This document shows positions 7,815 to 15,134 of a stretch of 64,000 nt of DNA, piece after piece. Below the pieces are notes generated by a model. That model worked only from the letters and a program-made list of their open reading frames with translations. It ran no database searches and was not told the DNA's origin. The stretch is from Amycolatopsis nalaikhensis (GTDB lineage: Bacteria > Actinomycetota > Actinomycetes > Mycobacteriales > Pseudonocardiaceae), in contig NZ_CP127173.1 in the NCBI RefSeq assembly GCF_030264295.1, forward strand, positions 6,455,501 to 6,519,500, in the 5' to 3' direction. The number at the start of each line of letters is the position of its first letter. Within the stretch, counting starts at the first letter, position 1. Both the position numbers and the translations under genes were made by a program.

Positions 7815-8339
7815 ATGACCGACCACCTGACGAGGCACGGCGCCGAGCACGACGAGGACGTCACGAGCCGCGAAGACGTGCGTGAGGCGAACGACCTGCG
7901 TGACGGCGGGACCGCCGAGGTGCCCGGCCAGGACCGGGCCACCTTCGGCGAGCCGGGCGCCGAAGCCGACGACAGCGACCGGAACCTCAGCACCGCCGAC
8001 CTGGCCTCCGCTTCGGCCTCCCCGGACAGCCGGGAGGACACCGCTCGCCGCGGGCCGGACGACAGCGACGAAACGCCGCCGCTGATCGACGAGGAGAAGG
8101 TCACCGGCTTCCGCGACCGCTGGCAGAACGTCCAGACCGGCTTCGTCGACGACCCGAAGCGGGCCGTCCAGCAGGCCGACGAGCTCGTCGCGGGCGTCAT
8201 CAGCGCACTGGCCACCACGTTCGCCGAGCACAAGAGCGAACTGGAAGCCCAGTGGCAGCAGGGCGAACCGGCCACCGAGGAGCTGCGGATCGCGCTGCGG
8301 CGCTACCGCTCGTTCTTCGACCAGCTGCTGCCGCGCTAG
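7815..8339 (+). CDS. Uncharacterised soluble protein sharing the FVDxP module
   Basis: 174 residues. The first 90 are acidic and low in hydrophobics (probably disordered). The C-terminal 80 carry the module seen in the preceding membrane protein: RDRWQNVQTGFVDDPKRAV, QADELVAGVI and LRIALRRYRSFFDQLL. ATG 7815 lies 2 nt after the upstream stop, with GGAGG at 7800-7804, so the pair is certainly cotranscribed. No membrane segment or catalytic motif is present. A membrane-anchored and a soluble paralogue made together suggests a hetero-oligomer, but that is inference. Confidence 0.72.
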   Translation: MTDHLTRHGAEHDEDVTSREDVREANDLRDGGTAEVPGQDRATFGEPGAEADDSDRNLSTADLASASASPDSREDTARRGPDDSDETPPLIDEEKVTGFRDRWQNVQTGFVDDPKRAVQQADELVAGVISALATTFAEHKSELEAQWQQGEPATEELRIALRRYRSFFDQLLPR

Positions 8340-8410
8340 CGGGACCCGTTTGCCGACGGGCATGATCGGGTAGCTCGCCGGTGAACGGGGACAGCAACGG
8401 GAGGCAGCCG

Positions 8411-8926
8411 ATGAACGTGGCCGATCTGCTCGCCGACGGCTTCGGCCGGGTCCGGGGAACCGTGCACTCGGCGGTGGAAGGACTCACCGCCGAGCAGCTC
8501 CGGGCCCGGCCGGACGAGGAAGCCAACTCGATCGCCTGGCTGGTGTGGCACCTGACCCGGGTCCAGGACGACCACGTCGCCGACGTGGCCGGGACCGAAC
8601 AGGTGTGGACCGGCCAGGACTGGCTGGCGCGCCTCGGCCTCCCGTTCCCGGCGGGGGACACCGGGTACGGCCACCGCCCGGAGGACGTCGCGGCGGTCCG
8701 CGTCGACAAGCCCGATCTGCTCACGGGCTACTACGACGCCGTGCACGAACAGACCCTGCGGTTCGTCGAAGGCCTCGACGGCCAGTCGCTCGACCGGATC
8801 GTCGACGAGGCGTGGGACCCGCCGGTTTCGCTGGGGGTGCGCCTGATCAGCGTCCTCGACGACGACATCCAGCACGCCGGGCAGGCGATGTACGTCCGCG
8901 GCCTGCTGGAACGTCAGTCCTCGTAG
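8411..8926 (+). CDS. DinB/DUF664 family protein (mycothiol transferase-like)
   Basis: 171 residues from ATG 8411, chosen over the in-frame GTG at 8381 because GGGAGG ends 6 nt upstream. Four-helix-bundle DinB/DUF664 pattern: NSIAWLVWHLTRVQDDHVAD with a metal-ligand His, and the C-terminal DDDIQHAGQAMYVRG helix with the second His. Actinobacterial members are metal-dependent, often mycothiol-linked, detoxification S-transferases; the substrate here is unknown. The final 13 nt overlap the convergent soxR gene. Confidence 0.8.
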   Translation: MNVADLLADGFGRVRGTVHSAVEGLTAEQLRARPDEEANSIAWLVWHLTRVQDDHVADVAGTEQVWTGQDWLARLGLPFPAGDTGYGHRPEDVAAVRVDKPDLLTGYYDAVHEQTLRFVEGLDGQSLDRIVDEAWDPPVSLGVRLISVLDDDIQHAGQAMYVRGLLERQSS

Positions 8927-9393
8927 CCGTCGCCGCGGTGGTCGGGCAGGCGGCGCGGGCCGGGCCCGTCGGCGCCCAGCCGGTCGGCCGGGTTGGCCAG
9001 CCGGCACTTGGCCAGTGACATGCAGCCGCAGCCGATGCAGTCGCTGAGCTGGTCGCGCAGCTGTTCCATCCGGCGGATCCGCGCGTTGAGGTCGTCCTTC
9101 CAGCACTTCGAGATCCGGGCCCAGTCGGCCCGGGTCGGCGTGCGGTCTTCGGGCAGCAGCGCGAGCACCTCTTTGATCGCCGACAGCGGCATGCCCACCC
9201 GCTGCGACATCCGGATGAACGTCACCCGCCGCAGCGCGTCGCGGCAGTAGCGGCGCTGGTTGCCCGCCGTGCGGCGGCTGCGGATGAGGCCTTCGTCCTC
9301 GTAGAAGCGCAGGGCCGACGCGGGCACCCCGCTGCGCCGGGAGAGCTCGCCCACCGTGAGTTCGGGCAACGTCCGTGCCGTGGCGTTCACCAT
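8914..9393 (-). CDS. soxR: Redox-sensitive transcriptional activator SoxR
   Basis: 159 residues. MerR-type winged helix (12-80, ELSRRSGVPASALRFYEDEG), dimerisation helix, then the [2Fe-2S] ligands in CIGCGCMSLAKC: Cys119, 122, 124 and 130, the same numbering as Escherichia coli SoxR. Oxidation of the cluster by redox-cycling compounds switches the protein to an activator. It is divergent from a flavin reductase gene whose promoter contains a perfect SoxR box. Actinobacterial SoxR regulons are small and typically include such NADPH-dependent reductases, which fits. Confidence 0.97.
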   Translation of the reverse strand: MVNATARTLPELTVGELSRRSGVPASALRFYEDEGLIRSRRTAGNQRRYCRDALRRVTFIRMSQRVGMPLSAIKEVLALLPEDRTPTRADWARISKCWKDDLNARIRRMEQLRDQLSDCIGCGCMSLAKCRLANPADRLGADGPGPRRLPDHRGDGYED

Positions 9394-9420
9394 GCCGTCC
9401 AGCCAACCACAGCCGCGTGC

Positions 9421-9451
9421 TTGACTTCAAGCGAGCTTGAAGTCTCATCCT
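9421..9451 (+). promoter_or_regulatory. SoxR box and MerR-type promoter of the flavin reductase gene
   Basis: GACTTCAAGC (9423-9432), 2 nt, GCTTGAAGTC (9435-9444): a perfect 22-bp palindrome. It lies between a consensus -35 TTGACT (9421-9426) and a -10-like CATCCT (9446-9451) at the long 19-nt spacing used by MerR-family activators. It sits in the divergent gap between soxR and the reductase. Confidence 0.88.
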
Positions 9452-9491
9452 GGCCCGGACGGCAACAACGCCGCTGTGCCAAGGAGGAAGA

Positions 9492-10082
9492 GTGTCCGAA
9501 GCTCCCGTGCGGGTCGCGGTGATCGTGGGAAGTGTCCGGGAAGGACGGTTCGGCCCGGTGGTGGCGGACTGGCTCGCCGGCGTCGCGGGCGAGCACGGCG
9601 GGTTCGAGGTCGACGTCCTCGACCTGGCCGAACCCGACCTGCCGCTGGCGATGCCGGCGTTCGGGGCCACCCCGGCGGCCGCGGTCGTGGCCGAGGTCGC
9701 GAAGGTGACGTCGAAGCTCGCCGCCGCGGACGCGTTCGTCGTGGTCACCCCGGAGTACAACCACAGCTACCCGGCCTCGCTCAAGAACGCCATCGACTGG
9801 CATCGCGCCGAGTGGGCGGCCAAGCCGGTCGGGTTCGTCTCCTACGGCGGGATTTCCGGCGGCCTGCGCGCGGTCGAGCACCTGCGCGCGGTCTTCGCCG
9901 AGCTGCACGCGGTGACCATCCGCGAGACGGTCAGCTTCCACGGCGCCCACACGCGCTTCGACCCCGACGGGCTCCCGAAGGACGACGGCGCCGGCGTCGC
10001 GGCGAAGGCGATGCTCGACCAGCTGGGCTGGTGGGCCCGCGCGCTCGCCGACGCCAAGGCGGTCCGGCCCTACCCCGGCTGA
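9492..10082 (+). CDS. NADPH-dependent FMN reductase, SoxR target
   Basis: 196 residues of the flavodoxin-fold NADPH:FMN reductase family: N-terminal phosphate-binding GSVREGRFG (around 13-21), TPEYNHSYPASLKNAIDW (the family signature contacting the isoalloxazine) and YGGISGGLRAVEHL. It reduces flavins or quinones and probably limits redox-cycling stress. GTG 9492 is preceded by AAGGAGGAAG. It is the only gene behind the SoxR box, since the next gene is convergent. A small hairpin (10083-10101) closes the unit. Confidence 0.92.
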   Translation: MSEAPVRVAVIVGSVREGRFGPVVADWLAGVAGEHGGFEVDVLDLAEPDLPLAMPAFGATPAAAVVAEVAKVTSKLAAADAFVVVTPEYNHSYPASLKNAIDWHRAEWAAKPVGFVSYGGISGGLRAVEHLRAVFAELHAVTIRETVSFHGAHTRFDPDGLPKDDGAGVAAKAMLDQLGWWARALADAKAVRPYPG

Positions 10083-10101
10083 TCCGTCCGTTGTGGACGG
10101 A
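10083..10101 (+). terminator. Short hairpin after the flavin reductase
   Basis: TCCGTCC (10083-10089), 5-nt loop, GGACGGA (10095-10101), directly after the reductase stop and before the convergent lipoprotein stop. It has no poly-T, so its strength as a terminator is uncertain. Confidence 0.4.
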
Positions 10102-10106
10102 CCCGC

Positions 10107-10598
10107 TCAGAAAGCCTGGCAGGTCAGGGAGGGCAGCTGCGTGTCGGTCCCGGAGAGCGTGATGACGCCTTCCACGACGTAGCTGCCCTCGGCGGCCAAT
10201 GCCGCGAACGCGGTGCAGACCAGCTGGTTCACCGCGAGCGGCGGGAGCGGCTTCAGCGGGAACGGGACGTTGATCATCGCGGGCGGGCCGGGGCTCAGGG
10301 CGACCGGCCCGCGCTCCGGCGGCAGCATGGTCGCGTACCCCTCGGCCGCCTCGTCGGACGACGGCCCGCTCAGCAGGATCGACAGCGCCGCGCTGACGCC
10401 GACGGCCGTGCCGGTCGGCCGCGTCACCGGGGCGACCCGGCCGTCGATGACGAAGTAGAGGATCAAATCGGTGCCGCGGCCGCTGCCGCCCGGGCTCCGC
10501 AACGTCGGCGCCGGACCGGCCGACACCACGCCGGTCGGTTTGACCCCGCACGCGCTCACCACCAGCAGCACGGCCAGGACCAGCAGTTTCTTCACCAC
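10107..10598 (-). CDS. Lipoprotein associated with a two-component system
   Basis: 163 residues. Signal sequence with lipobox VVSAC gives Cys17 as the lipidation site. The mature part (TDLILYFVIDGRVAPVTRP..., ALSILLSGPSSDEAAEGYATMLP) has the look of a GerMN-like domain. It overlaps the 3' end of the histidine kinase gene by 7 nt, so it is the last gene of the regulator-kinase-lipoprotein operon. It would sit on the outer face of the membrane, where it could tune the sensor, as CseA does for the CseBC system of Streptomyces; that parallel is inference. Confidence 0.75.
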   Translation of the reverse strand: MVKKLLVLAVLLVVSACGVKPTGVVSAGPAPTLRSPGGSGRGTDLILYFVIDGRVAPVTRPTGTAVGVSAALSILLSGPSSDEAAEGYATMLPPERGPVALSPGPPAMINVPFPLKPLPPLAVNQLVCTAFAALAAEGSYVVEGVITLSGTDTQLPSLTCQAF

Positions 10599-11995
10599 AC
10601 CTCCCGCGGCAGGCGCAGCTCGAACCGGGCGCCGGTCCCGGTGTTGGCCGCGACGATGTCCCCGCCGTGCAGCCGCGCGTTCTCCCGCGCGATGGACAGC
10701 CCGAGCCCGCTGCCTTCCGACCGCGCGCGTGCCGTGTCGGCCTTGGCGAAGCGGTCGAAGACCCGCGGCAGCACCTCTTCGGGGATCCCCGGCCCGTGGT
10801 CGGTGACGGTCAGCACGACATCGCCGCGCTCCGCCCGCAGGACCACCTCGACCGGGGGTGCGCCGTGGCGCACCGCGTTGCCGACCAGGTTCGCCACGAC
10901 GATGTCCAGCCGCCGCCGGTCGAGGGCCGCGGTGATCCCCGGCGGCAGGTCCGTCACCAGGTCGTCCCCGGCCTCCCAGCCCCGCGCCGCGAGGCTGTCG
11001 GTGACCGCGGCGGCGACGTCCAGCCGCTCCCGGCGCAGCTCGGCCCGCCCCGCGTCGAAGCGCGAGATCTCGATGAGGTCCTGCACCAGCCGGGTCAGCC
11101 GCCGCGTCTCGGCCGACACGAGCCGCGCCGCGACGGCCGTGTCCGGCGGCAGCTGCTCGGCGTCCTCGTCGAGCACGTCGGTGACCGCGTTCATCGCCGC
11201 CAGCGGCGTCCGCAGCTCATGCGAGACGTCGGCGACGAACCGGCGCGCGTCCGCCTCCATCGCGCGCAGCGTGCCGACCGTGCGCTCCAGCTCCGCCGCC
11301 GTGTTGTTGAACGTCGTGACCAGCTGGGCGAGCTCGTCGGATCCCTTGGCCCGCAGCCGCACGTCGAGCCGGCCGCGGCCGAGCTGGTTCGCCGCGGTGT
11401 TCAGCGCGCGCACCGGGCGCAGCACCTGCCGCGCCGCGAGCAGCCCCAGCGCCACCGCGAACGGCAGGGTGAGCGCGGCCGTCTGCCAGGCCGTGCGGGC
11501 CAGCTCGTCGATCGCCGCCTGCTGCTGGTCCAGCGGCACCGACGCGTACACCTCGAGGCCGCTGGTCCGGCCCGACGAGGTCTGCACCGGGATCCCGACG
11601 AAAAAGATCGGGTACCCCTGCGCGTCGACCCGCTGGAACTGGATGTTCGTGCTGGTGGCCACCGCGTGGCGCAGCTCCGCGGGCACGACGTCCAGCGGCA
11701 TGCCCGAAGTCGAGTGCAGGTCGTGGTAGACGACGAGGGCCTCGCTGGACTTGAGCGCGAGCGCGAACGCGTCGATCGTGGACTGGGACGGCGGCAGCGA
11801 CACGGTCGGCAGGTACGCGACGACCTGGTCGCGCAGCTTCAGCATCGTCTGGTCCTGGATGCCCTTGAGGATGGCGTTGCGCGCGTAGACGTAGCTCGCG
11901 CCGGCCGCCGAGGTGGCACCGAGGATCATGATCACCGCGAAAGCCGCGACCAGCCGGGGGCGCAGCCCGGCCAGCCACGACGGGATCTTCTTCAC
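10592..11995 (-). CDS. Sensor histidine kinase (OmpR-type two-component system)
   Basis: 467 residues: membrane helix about 14-36, extracytoplasmic sensor about 37-165, second helix about 168-188, HAMP about 190-242, H-box DVSHELRTPL with phospho-accepting His259, N-box ANLVGNAVRHG, then G-boxes DHGPGIP and GSGLGLSIA. GTG 11995 overlaps the regulator stop by 4 nt (GTGA) and is preferred to longer frames. It autophosphorylates on an unknown envelope signal and passes phosphate to the adjacent regulator. The third gene of the operon is a lipoprotein. Confidence 0.92.
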   Translation of the reverse strand: MKKIPSWLAGLRPRLVAAFAVIMILGATSAAGASYVYARNAILKGIQDQTMLKLRDQVVAYLPTVSLPPSQSTIDAFALALKSSEALVVYHDLHSTSGMPLDVVPAELRHAVATSTNIQFQRVDAQGYPIFFVGIPVQTSSGRTSGLEVYASVPLDQQQAAIDELARTAWQTAALTLPFAVALGLLAARQVLRPVRALNTAANQLGRGRLDVRLRAKGSDELAQLVTTFNNTAAELERTVGTLRAMEADARRFVADVSHELRTPLAAMNAVTDVLDEDAEQLPPDTAVAARLVSAETRRLTRLVQDLIEISRFDAGRAELRRERLDVAAAVTDSLAARGWEAGDDLVTDLPPGITAALDRRRLDIVVANLVGNAVRHGAPPVEVVLRAERGDVVLTVTDHGPGIPEEVLPRVFDRFAKADTARARSEGSGLGLSIARENARLHGGDIVAANTGTGARFELRLPREVW

Positions 11996-12681
11996 GACCG
12001 GCCGAACCGGTAGCCGAACCCCCGCACGGTCTGCACGTACTCCGGCCTCGCCGGCACGTCCTCGATCTTCGCCCGCAGGCGCTGCACGCACGCGTCGACG
12101 AGCCGCGAGTCGCCGAGGTAGTCGTGGTCCCAGACCGCGGAGAGGATCTGCTGGCGGCTGTAGACCTGGCCGGGGGTGCGCGAAAGCTCCAGCAGCAGCT
12201 TCAGCTCGGTCGGGGTCAGCGACACCGGGGCGCCGCGCTTGGTCACCTCGAGCCCGGCCCGGTCGATCACCAGGTCACCGTGCCGTTCCTCGGGAGCCGA
12301 CGGCCCGGACGGCGGCTCGCCGACCGCCCGGCGCAGCACGGCCCGGATCCGCGCGTCCAGGACCCGCGGTTCGACCGGCTTGGCCACGTAGTCGTCCGCG
12401 CCCGCCTCGAGCCCGGCGACGACGTCGAAGTCGTCGCTGCGCGCGGTCAGCATGATGATCGGGACCGGGCCCGACGCCCGCATCCGGCGGCAGGTTTCGA
12501 AGCCGTCCATCCCCGGCAGCATCAGGTCCAGCACCACGAGGTCGGGCCGGTGCCGCACGAGCACCTCGATGCCCGCCTCGCCCGATCCGGCCGTGTGCAC
12601 CACGTGTCCCTGGCGGCGCAGGGCCAGTTCCAGTCCCTCCCGCACCGCCGCGTCGTCTTCCACCACCAGTACCTCGGCCAC
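11992..12681 (-). CDS. OmpR/PhoB-family response regulator
   Basis: 229 residues from GTG 12681 (VAEVLVVEDD); a longer start at 12711 is possible but adds non-homologous sequence. Receiver domain with acidic pocket E8/D9/D10, phosphoacceptor Asp52 (VVLDLMLPGMDG) and the KP motif (YVAKPVEP); winged-helix DNA-binding domain ending VQTVRGFGYRFG. It is translationally coupled to the kinase gene. Divergent from it, across 110 nt, is a PAP2 phosphatase gene that may belong to its regulon. Confidence 0.92.
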   Translation of the reverse strand: MAEVLVVEDDAAVREGLELALRRQGHVVHTAGSGEAGIEVLVRHRPDLVVLDLMLPGMDGFETCRRMRASGPVPIIMLTARSDDFDVVAGLEAGADDYVAKPVEPRVLDARIRAVLRRAVGEPPSGPSAPEERHGDLVIDRAGLEVTKRGAPVSLTPTELKLLLELSRTPGQVYSRQQILSAVWDHDYLGDSRLVDACVQRLRAKIEDVPARPEYVQTVRGFGYRFGRS

Positions 12682-12791
12682 GGCGCCATTATTCGGAAAA
12701 GCGCACGTCATGGCGACCCGGGCCGATCTTGTAGCAAAACCATGACATCGCGCTGACGGGATCTCGAAATGCCGTCTCCAGGCTGGGGGAC

Positions 12792-13688
12792 ATGGCAGTG
12801 ATCACCTCCGAACCGCGACCCGTGCCCGCCCGCCCCGCGCTCGTGACCCGGGCTTCGTCCCGCACCGCGGTGCTCGCCGCGAGCGCGGCCGGGTTCGCCC
12901 TGGCGTTCGTCGCGGCCTATTTGCTGTTCGTCCGCACCGAGGCCGGCCGCGGCGTCGAGAACGGCGTCGTCCGCAGTGCCCAGTCCGCCGGGCACGTGGT
13001 GGGCTGGGCGGCACCGCTGCGGGAGGTCGACCTGGTCGCCCTGCTCGGCGGGGTCGCGGTGCTCCTGGTGGTGATCTCCCTGGTGCGGCGCCGGTTCGCG
13101 CTGGGCGTGACGGCCCTGCTGCTGCTCACCGCGCCTTTGGTGGTGGCGCAGCTGCTCAAGCTGTACGTCCTGGATCGGCCGAGCACCGGCGACCGCTTCG
13201 GTGTCGCGAGCCACAACAGCTTCCCGAGCGGGCACGTCAGCGCGGCGATGGCCGTGCTGGTGGCGCTCGCGATCGTCCTGCCCCGCCGGTTCCGCCCGCA
13301 GGTCCTGGTGGCCGGCGGCATCGGCGTCGCCTGGGTCTCGGCCGCGGCCGTGGCACTGGGCTGGCACCGGTTGAGCGACACCGTGGGCGGCTGCTTGCTG
13401 GTCGCCGCGGTCACCTGCGCCGGGGCGGCGGTGGTGTCCGCCCGCCGCCCCGACGGTGACCGGGTGCCGACGCTGCCGGTGCTGGGCGGCCTGCTGGCGC
13501 CTTCGGCCCTGGTGCTGACGGGCTTCGCGGTGCTCGCGACGGCGACGTCCGCCGCGGCCCAGTTCGTGGCGGCGATGGTCCTGGCGGCCCTCTCGGCGAT
13601 GACGGTGGTGCTGCTGCTCACCGGCCCCCTGCGCCGCGTGACGTTCGACCCGGCCGAGGGCCGCGTCCGGCGGCTCCGGCGCCGCTGA
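12792..13688 (+). CDS. PAP2-superfamily membrane phosphatase
   Basis: 298 residues with six predicted membrane helices. The three phosphatase motifs are present: KLYVLDRPS (KxxxxxxRP), FPSGHVS (PSGH) and GWHRLSDTVGG with the His and Asp of motif 3. Such enzymes remove phosphate from lipid phosphates, including undecaprenyl pyrophosphate, at the outer membrane face. The C-terminal three helices (about 195-290) are additional. It starts 110 nt from the divergent response-regulator gene, which with its kinase and lipoprotein would suit envelope homeostasis (inference). Confidence 0.85.
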   Translation: MAVITSEPRPVPARPALVTRASSRTAVLAASAAGFALAFVAAYLLFVRTEAGRGVENGVVRSAQSAGHVVGWAAPLREVDLVALLGGVAVLLVVISLVRRRFALGVTALLLLTAPLVVAQLLKLYVLDRPSTGDRFGVASHNSFPSGHVSAAMAVLVALAIVLPRRFRPQVLVAGGIGVAWVSAAAVALGWHRLSDTVGGCLLVAAVTCAGAAVVSARRPDGDRVPTLPVLGGLLAPSALVLTGFAVLATATSAAAQFVAAMVLAALSAMTVVLLLTGPLRRVTFDPAEGRVRRLRRR

Positions 13689-13754
13689 GCCGGCGGGCCA
13701 GTTTCGGGGGATTGGCCCGCGACAGCGCGGTTCACGGCGCCTAGCGTCGGGCGA

Positions 13755-15134
13755 ATGCACCCGAGGCTCGCCGAAGACCTGAACTCCCTGCCCGATCTGC
13801 TCGACGCCGCCCGGAAACACGCCGGTGAGACGCTGGCCGGGCTGCCCGAACGGGCGGCCGCCGTTCCGCCCGCCGGCCGGGTGCCGGCTCCGCTGCCGCT
13901 CGAAGGCAGCGGCGCCCGGGGTGCGCTGGAGGAGTTCGCGCAGCGGTGGGAACCCACCTTCGCGGGCAGCGCGGGCCCCCGCTACCTCGGGTTCGTCACC
14001 GGGGGCGCGACCCCCGCCGCGCTGGCCGGGGACTGGCTCACCGCCACCCACGACCAGAACCCCGCCAGCGGCATGGACTCCTCGGCCCAGGACCTGGAAC
14101 GCGAGACCGTCGGCTGGCTGGCCGAGCTGTTCGGGCTCGGCGCGGAGTTCTCCGGCGCGTTCGTCACCGGCGCGACGATGTCCACCGTCACCGGCCTCGC
14201 GATCGCCCGCGAGTGGCTCGGCGAGCGGGCCGGGGTGACCGTCTCGCGAGACGGCGCCGCCGCGCTCGGACCGGTCACCGTGCTGTCCGGCTCGCCGCAC
14301 TCGAGCGTCTCGAAAGCGTTGTCGTTCCTCGGGATGGGCCGTTCCGCGCTGCGGACGGTGCCGGTGCTGCCCGGCCGTGAGGCGGTCGACGTCGCGAAAC
14401 TCGAGGAGGCGCTGGCCGCCCTCGACGGCCCGGCGATCGTCGTCGCGAACGCGGGCACGGTGAACACCGTCGACTTCGACGACCTGCGCGCGATCGCCGC
14501 CCTCAAGCGGCGCTACGACTTCTGGCTGCACGTCGACGCCGCGTTCGGCGGGTTCGCCGCGCTGGCACCGGAACACGCCGCCCTGACCGCGGACCTCGAC
14601 CAGGCCGACTCGGTGGTCGTCGACCTGCACAAGTGGCTCAACGTGCCCTACGACTCGGCCGTCCAGTTCACCCGCCGCCGCGACCTGCAGCTGCGCGTGT
14701 TCAGCAACAACGCCGCCTACCTCGGCGAAATCGGCGACACCCCGGACTTCCTGCACCTGACGCCGGAGAACTCCCGACGGCTGCGCGCGCTCCCGGCGTG
14801 GTTCTCCCTCGTGGCCTACGGCCGGGACGGGCACCGCGAGATCGTCGAACGCTGCGTCGCGCTCGCCCGCGACCTCGGCGCGCGGCTCGACGCCTCGCCC
14901 CGCTGGCGGCTGCTCGCGCCGGTGCGGCTCAACGTCGTCTGCTTCAGTCCGGCGTCCGACGCCACCCAGGAGCGGATCGACGCGCTCGTCCGCGCGATCG
15001 CCGAGGACGGCACGACGTTCCTGACGCCGACGGTGTACGACGGACGGCCCGCGCTGCGTGCCGCGTTCAGCAACTGGCGGACGACCGCCGCCGACGTCGA
15101 GCGGGTGTTCGCCGCTCTGGAACGCCTCGGCTAG
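13755..15134 (+). CDS. PLP-dependent decarboxylase (group II, AADC-like)
   Basis: 459 residues of the aspartate-aminotransferase fold. Substrate-end PRYLGFVTGG; HVDAAFGG with the PLP-pyridine Asp; the Schiff-base lysine in VVVDLHKWLNV at Lys293. Length and motifs match the aromatic-L-amino-acid/glutamate decarboxylase group. The substrate is unknown and a lyase or aminotransferase-like activity is possible. ATG at 13755 begins 66 nt after the PAP2 gene. It ends in CTAG (15131-15134), shared with the stop of the convergent ThDP-enzyme gene. Confidence 0.82.
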   Translation: MHPRLAEDLNSLPDLLDAARKHAGETLAGLPERAAAVPPAGRVPAPLPLEGSGARGALEEFAQRWEPTFAGSAGPRYLGFVTGGATPAALAGDWLTATHDQNPASGMDSSAQDLERETVGWLAELFGLGAEFSGAFVTGATMSTVTGLAIAREWLGERAGVTVSRDGAAALGPVTVLSGSPHSSVSKALSFLGMGRSALRTVPVLPGREAVDVAKLEEALAALDGPAIVVANAGTVNTVDFDDLRAIAALKRRYDFWLHVDAAFGGFAALAPEHAALTADLDQADSVVVDLHKWLNVPYDSAVQFTRRRDLQLRVFSNNAAYLGEIGDTPDFLHLTPENSRRLRALPAWFSLVAYGRDGHREIVERCVALARDLGARLDASPRWRLLAPVRLNVVCFSPASDATQERIDALVRAIAEDGTTFLTPTVYDGRPALRAAFSNWRTTAADVERVFAALERLG

